From positions 1 to 15,768 of the forward strand of contig JBBSQE010000055.1 in assembly GCA_038258095.1 (NCBI GenBank): 15,768 nt of DNA, read 5' to 3'. The notes beneath the pieces were generated by a model. That model had not been told where the DNA came from. It searched no databases and saw only the letters and a list, made by a program, of their open reading frames with translations. Positions within the stretch are counted from its first letter, which is position 1. Every line of letters starts with the position of its first letter. The translations under genes were made by a program, and so were the position numbers. Positions 13,846 to 15,768 of the stretch are shown here, piece by piece. This stretch comes from JBBSQE01 sp038258095 (lineage in GTDB: Bacteria; Actinomycetota; Thermoleophilia; Solirubrobacterales; 70-9).

Positions 13846-13851
13846 TACTGT
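13846..13851 (+). promoter_or_regulatory. -10-like TACTGT of rplJ-rplL-rpoB operon
   Basis: TACTGT fits TANNNT and is followed by TCCGCTCC, similar to the TCCCTCT after the -10-like boxes of rpmG and rpoB. Transcription from about 13858 would place the L10 leader exactly at the 5' end of the mRNA. No clear -35 is seen. Confidence 0.4.
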
Positions 13852-13857
13852 TCCGCT

Positions 13858-13959
13858 CCTGCCAGAAACCACCGGCCGGGCGATAGTCCGTTAAGCCCGG
13901 TGCAGGTGGAACCGTCGGCTCTCTTGCCGGCCGATTCCCGCCTGCGAGCGGGATTTTTT
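13858..13959 (+). ncRNA. Ribosomal protein L10 leader with attenuator hairpin
   Basis: A hairpin CCGGGC (13876-13881)/GCCCGG (13895-13900) is followed by TGCAGGTGG, the GCAGGTG-type element typical of L10 leaders where the L10-(L7/L12) complex binds. Then TCCCGC (13936-13941)/GCGGGA (13948-13953) and six Ts (13954-13959) form a canonical intrinsic terminator. The terminator ends 36 bases before the rplJ start, so binding probably sets premature termination. CGGCCGG near 13873 can pair with CCGGCCG near 13927, a possible antiterminator. This is the feedback control known for rplJL operons; pairing details are inference. Confidence 0.75.
13936..13959 (+). terminator. Intrinsic attenuator in rplJ leader
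   Basis: A perfect 6-bp GC-rich stem (TCCCGC/GCGGGA) with a CTGCGA loop is followed immediately by TTTTTT. It is the only hairpin with a proper T-run seen in the window, and it lies within the L10 leader, so it is a regulated attenuator rather than an operon end. Confidence 0.8.
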
Positions 13960-13995
13960 GTGGCCGGAACGGCCGAGACGAGACAGGAACCAGAC

Positions 13996-14871
13996 TTGAA
14001 CCGAGAAGAGAAAACTGCAGCGGTCGCCGACATCGCGGCCCAGATCGAGGAAGCCGAGGCCGTCTTCGCCGTCGACTACCGTGGGATAAGCGTCCCCCAG
14101 GCAGCCGAGCTGCGGGCGAAGCTGCGCGAATCCGACGCCAGCTTCCGCGTCGTCAAGAACCGCCTCACCAAGCTGGCGGCCGACAAGGCCGGCCACGAGG
14201 ACCTGAAGGGTCTCCTCGAGGGCCCGACCGCCCTGACCTTCGTCCGCGGCGACACCGCCAGCGCGGCGAAGACGATCACGACCTTCAACCGCGAGCACGA
14301 GATCCTCACCTTCAAGGGCGGCTTCATGGCTGACATGGAGCTCGACCCCGAGCGCTTCACCGCGATCGCCCGCCTGCCGAGCCGCGACGTTCTGATCGGC
14401 CAGTTCGCCGGTGTCGTGGCGAGCCCGATCACCGGCCTGGTCCGGGGCCTCGGCTCGATGATCTCAGGCCTGGCCCTCCAGCTCGGCCAGATCGCCGAGC
14501 AGGGACTGGTCACCGGAGAGGCACCCGACGCCCCGGCCGAGGAAGCACCTGCCGAGGAAGCGACGGAGGCCGAGGATGCTCCCGCCGATGAGCCCACCGC
14601 CGAAGCGCCGAGCGACGAACCTCCAGACACCTCCGGCACGCCCGGAGGCGAAGCCGAGGACGTGCCGGCTGATTCGAGTCCGGATGAGGACGAGTCAGGA
14701 TCTGAATCTCCGAGTTCGAGCCCGGACTCGCCCGGAGGCGAAGCCGAGGACGTGCCGGCTGATGAGGACCAGAGCCCGAGCGAGGAGGCGTCTACTTCTG
14801 ATCCCTCGGCGACGAGTGAGGGCGACGAGCCCGAAGAGACTTCAAACACTGAGCAAAACGAAGAGGAGTAA
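13996..14871 (+). CDS. rplJ: 50S ribosomal protein L10 with long acidic C-terminal tail
   Basis: The protein has 291 residues; L10 is usually 165-180. TTG 13996 is chosen because AGGA lies eight bases upstream, it gives the typical start MNREEKTAAVADI, and the longer frame would read through the leader and its terminator. Family motifs are AVFAVDYRGISVPQ, FRVVKNRLTKLAA and GGFMAD. The region ending LALQLGQIAEQG (about 145-170) corresponds to the helix carrying L7/L12 dimers. L10 anchors the stalk to 23S rRNA and represses its own operon. Residues 174-291 are extra: Glu/Asp/Pro/Ser/Ala-rich, about 43 acidic residues, no Lys, Arg, His or aromatic, with an internal repeat PGGEAEDVPAD. rplL follows after 9 bp. 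Confidence 0.93.
   Translation: MNREEKTAAVADIAAQIEEAEAVFAVDYRGISVPQAAELRAKLRESDASFRVVKNRLTKLAADKAGHEDLKGLLEGPTALTFVRGDTASAAKTITTFNREHEILTFKGGFMADMELDPERFTAIARLPSRDVLIGQFAGVVASPITGLVRGLGSMISGLALQLGQIAEQGLVTGEAPDAPAEEAPAEEATEAEDAPADEPTAEAPSDEPPDTSGTPGGEAEDVPADSSPDEDESGSESPSSSPDSPGGEAEDVPADEDQSPSEEASTSDPSATSEGDEPEETSNTEQNEEE
14639..14763 (+). repeat. 35-bp perfect direct repeats in rplJ tail (90-bp offset)
   Basis: The same 35 bases occur at 14639-14673 and 14729-14763, coding PGGEAEDVPAD in frame each time. The offset is 30 codons. Exact DNA identity implies recent duplication within the acidic tail, and copy number could vary by recombination. Confidence 0.9.
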
Positions 14872-14880
14872 CTGAGACCA

Positions 14881-15273
14881 ATGGCAGCCAAGACGACGTC
14901 AACTGAAGACTGGATCGAGGAGCTCAAGGGCATCTCCGTGCTCGAGCTCTCCGAGCGCATCAAGGCGCTCGAGGAGGAGTTCGGAGTCTCCGCTACTGCG
15001 GTGGCCGCAGCAGCACCCGCCGCCGGCGGCGGCGACGAGGGTGGGGCGGCCGAGGAGGAGTCCTCGACCGTCGACGTGCACCTGACCGAGGTCGGTGGCC
15101 AGAAGGTCCCGGTCATCAAGGTTGTCCGCGCGGCGACGGGTCTGGGCCTGAAGGAGGCCAAGGCTCTGGTCGATGACGCTCCGGGCGCGATCAAAGAGGG
15201 CGTCGAGCGCGACGAGGGCGAGAAGCTCAAGTCAGAGCTCGAGGAAGTTGGCGCAACGGCGGAGCTGAAGTAA
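14881..15273 (+). CDS. rplL: 50S ribosomal protein L7/L12
   Basis: The protein has 130 residues, usual for L7/L12. The N-terminal dimerisation domain (WIEELKGISVLELSERIKALEEEFGV) leads to an Ala/Gly/Glu flexible hinge (about 40-62). The C-terminal factor-binding domain follows, with KVPVIKVVRAATGLGLKEAKALVDDAP. It is the mobile stalk protein that recruits and activates translational GTPases. ATG 14881 is 9 bp after the rplJ stop, with GAGGAG overlapping the end of rplJ. The partner L10 is directly upstream. Confidence 0.97.
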   Translation: MAAKTTSTEDWIEELKGISVLELSERIKALEEEFGVSATAVAAAAPAAGGGDEGGAAEEESSTVDVHLTEVGGQKVPVIKVVRAATGLGLKEAKALVDDAPGAIKEGVERDEGEKLKSELEEVGATAELK

Positions 15274-15323
15274 GCTCCGGGTGCGGCGCGGATTTCTTCG
15301 CGGCGCGCGATAGGTAGGCAACC

Positions 15324-15345
15324 CACGCAGGCCTTGCGGCCCGTG
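15324..15345 (+). other. Hairpin in rplL-rpoB gap
   Basis: GGCC (15330-15333) pairs with GGCC (15338-15341) around TTGC. CACG (15324-15327) pairs with CGTG (15342-15345), with a CA bulge. In other bacteria this gap holds an attenuator or an RNase processing site that lowers rpoB expression relative to rplL. The same role is possible here but not shown. Confidence 0.3.
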
Positions 15346-15414
15346 AGGCTCGTCTGCTAATTTAGAACGTCGCGCGCTTGATGTAGCCCTTCGCCCGCAC
15401 CTGCGCCTTTTTTC

Positions 15415-15440
15415 TATACGTCCCTCTTACGCCCGAGGAG
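15415..15440 (+). promoter_or_regulatory. rpoB promoter/leader with motif shared with rpmG
   Basis: After a TTTTTT tract, TATACG (15415-15420) is -10-like. GTCCCTCT (15420-15427) and GAGGAG (15435-15440, eight bases before TTG) follow. The arrangement matches that upstream of rpmG. It suggests a dedicated rpoB promoter in addition to read-through from rplJL. Confidence 0.4.
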
Positions 15441-15448
15441 TCGCCGAC

Positions 15449-15768
15449 TTGGCACGTTCCAACGCTGGCCTAATTACCCGCCGCAGTTTCACCGCCCTAG
15501 AGAACCAGTCCGAAGTACCCCACCTCATCGATATCCAGCGTCGCTCCTTCCGGGAGCTGACCGATCCCAAGAGCGGAATGCTCAGGGAGACGATCAACGA
15601 CGTCTCGCCGATCGAGGACTACACGGGGAACCTCGCGATCGTCTTCGGCGATTTCAAGTTCGAGGAGCCCGCCCACACGATCGAGGAGTGCCGCGAGAAG
15701 GACATGACGTACTCGCGCCCCCTCTCGGCGACGGTCGCCTTCCAGAACAAGGAGACCGGTGAGATCCG
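15449..15768 (+). CDS. rpoB: DNA-directed RNA polymerase beta subunit (5' part)
   Basis: The frame is open from TTG 15449 to the window edge (about 106 codons, 3' end missing). It begins MARSNAGLITRRSFTALENQ. Family features are VPHLIDIQRRSF (the conserved N-terminal segment), DVSPIEDYTGNLAIVFGDFKFEEP and REKDMTYSRPLSATVAFQNKETGEI, all as in the start of beta subunits. GAGGAG at eight bases supports the TTG start. Position downstream of rplJL is the universal order. The rifampicin-binding and catalytic regions are outside the window. Confidence 0.95.
   Translation, partial: MARSNAGLITRRSFTALENQSEVPHLIDIQRRSFRELTDPKSGMLRETINDVSPIEDYTGNLAIVFGDFKFEEPAHTIEECREKDMTYSRPLSATVAFQNKETGEI

Noticed and set aside
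13792..13995. N-terminal extension of rplJ by 68 codons
   Set aside because: It would translate the L10 leader and its terminator; the TTG at 13996 matches the family start and has a ribosome site.
14076..15326. 416-residue antisense ORF opposite rplJ and rplL
   Set aside because: Ser/Ala-rich mirror of the acidic tail and of strongly conserved ribosomal genes; no ribosome site or family match.

Overview
High-GC (roughly two-thirds G+C by eye) bacterial chromosome segment, almost certainly from an actinobacterium. The ribosomal and RNA-polymerase gene order, TANNNT-type -10 boxes, TTG/GTG starts and secreted proteins with collagen-like stretches and many small Ig-like domains suggest a Thermoleophilia/Solirubrobacterales-type lineage. 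The class-level placement is inference; no 16S or marker search was possible.

The backbone is the conserved tRNA-Thr ... rpmG-secE-nusG-rplK-rplA ... rplJ-rplL-rpoB region: tRNA-Thr(GGT) at 9-81, rpmG through rplA at 8507-11088, and L10 leader-rplJ-rplL-rpoB (5' part) from about 13858 to the window end. These genes supply ribosomal proteins L33, L11, L1, L10 and L7/L12, the SecE translocase subunit, the elongation factor NusG and the RNA polymerase beta subunit. Control signals fit this class: an L10-leader RNA with an intrinsic terminator-like hairpin before rplJ, and pyrimidine-rich promoter/leader sequences shared by rpmG, rpoB and partly rplJ.

Two accessory blocks interrupt the backbone. 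Block 1 (about 400-8116, between tRNA-Thr and rpmG) carries a three-gene cell-surface operon: a SipW-cognate-type secreted protein, a related secreted protein split by an apparent single-base frameshift, and a 504-residue FN3/Ig-like adhesin that overlaps it by ATGA. Next come a Tat-exported PhoD-type phosphatase with a PHO-box-like direct repeat upstream, a secreted protein with a short collagen-like segment behind a structured leader, a decayed antisense remnant of a DUF1254/DUF1214 protein, and an acyl-CoA dehydrogenase that appears leaderless. Block 2 (11242-13668, between rplA and rplJ) carries a secreted, probably beta-propeller protein behind four GRAACC boxes spaced 11-12 bp, and a convergent short-chain dehydrogenase.

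The most unusual items are: L10 with a 118-residue acidic, repeat-bearing C-terminal tail that contains no Lys, Arg or His; the phased GRAACC array; the SipW-cognate-like surface operon with a shared Cys-containing C-terminal domain; and the two interruptions of an otherwise conserved housekeeping locus. I saw no CRISPR array, transposase, integrase or phage gene.
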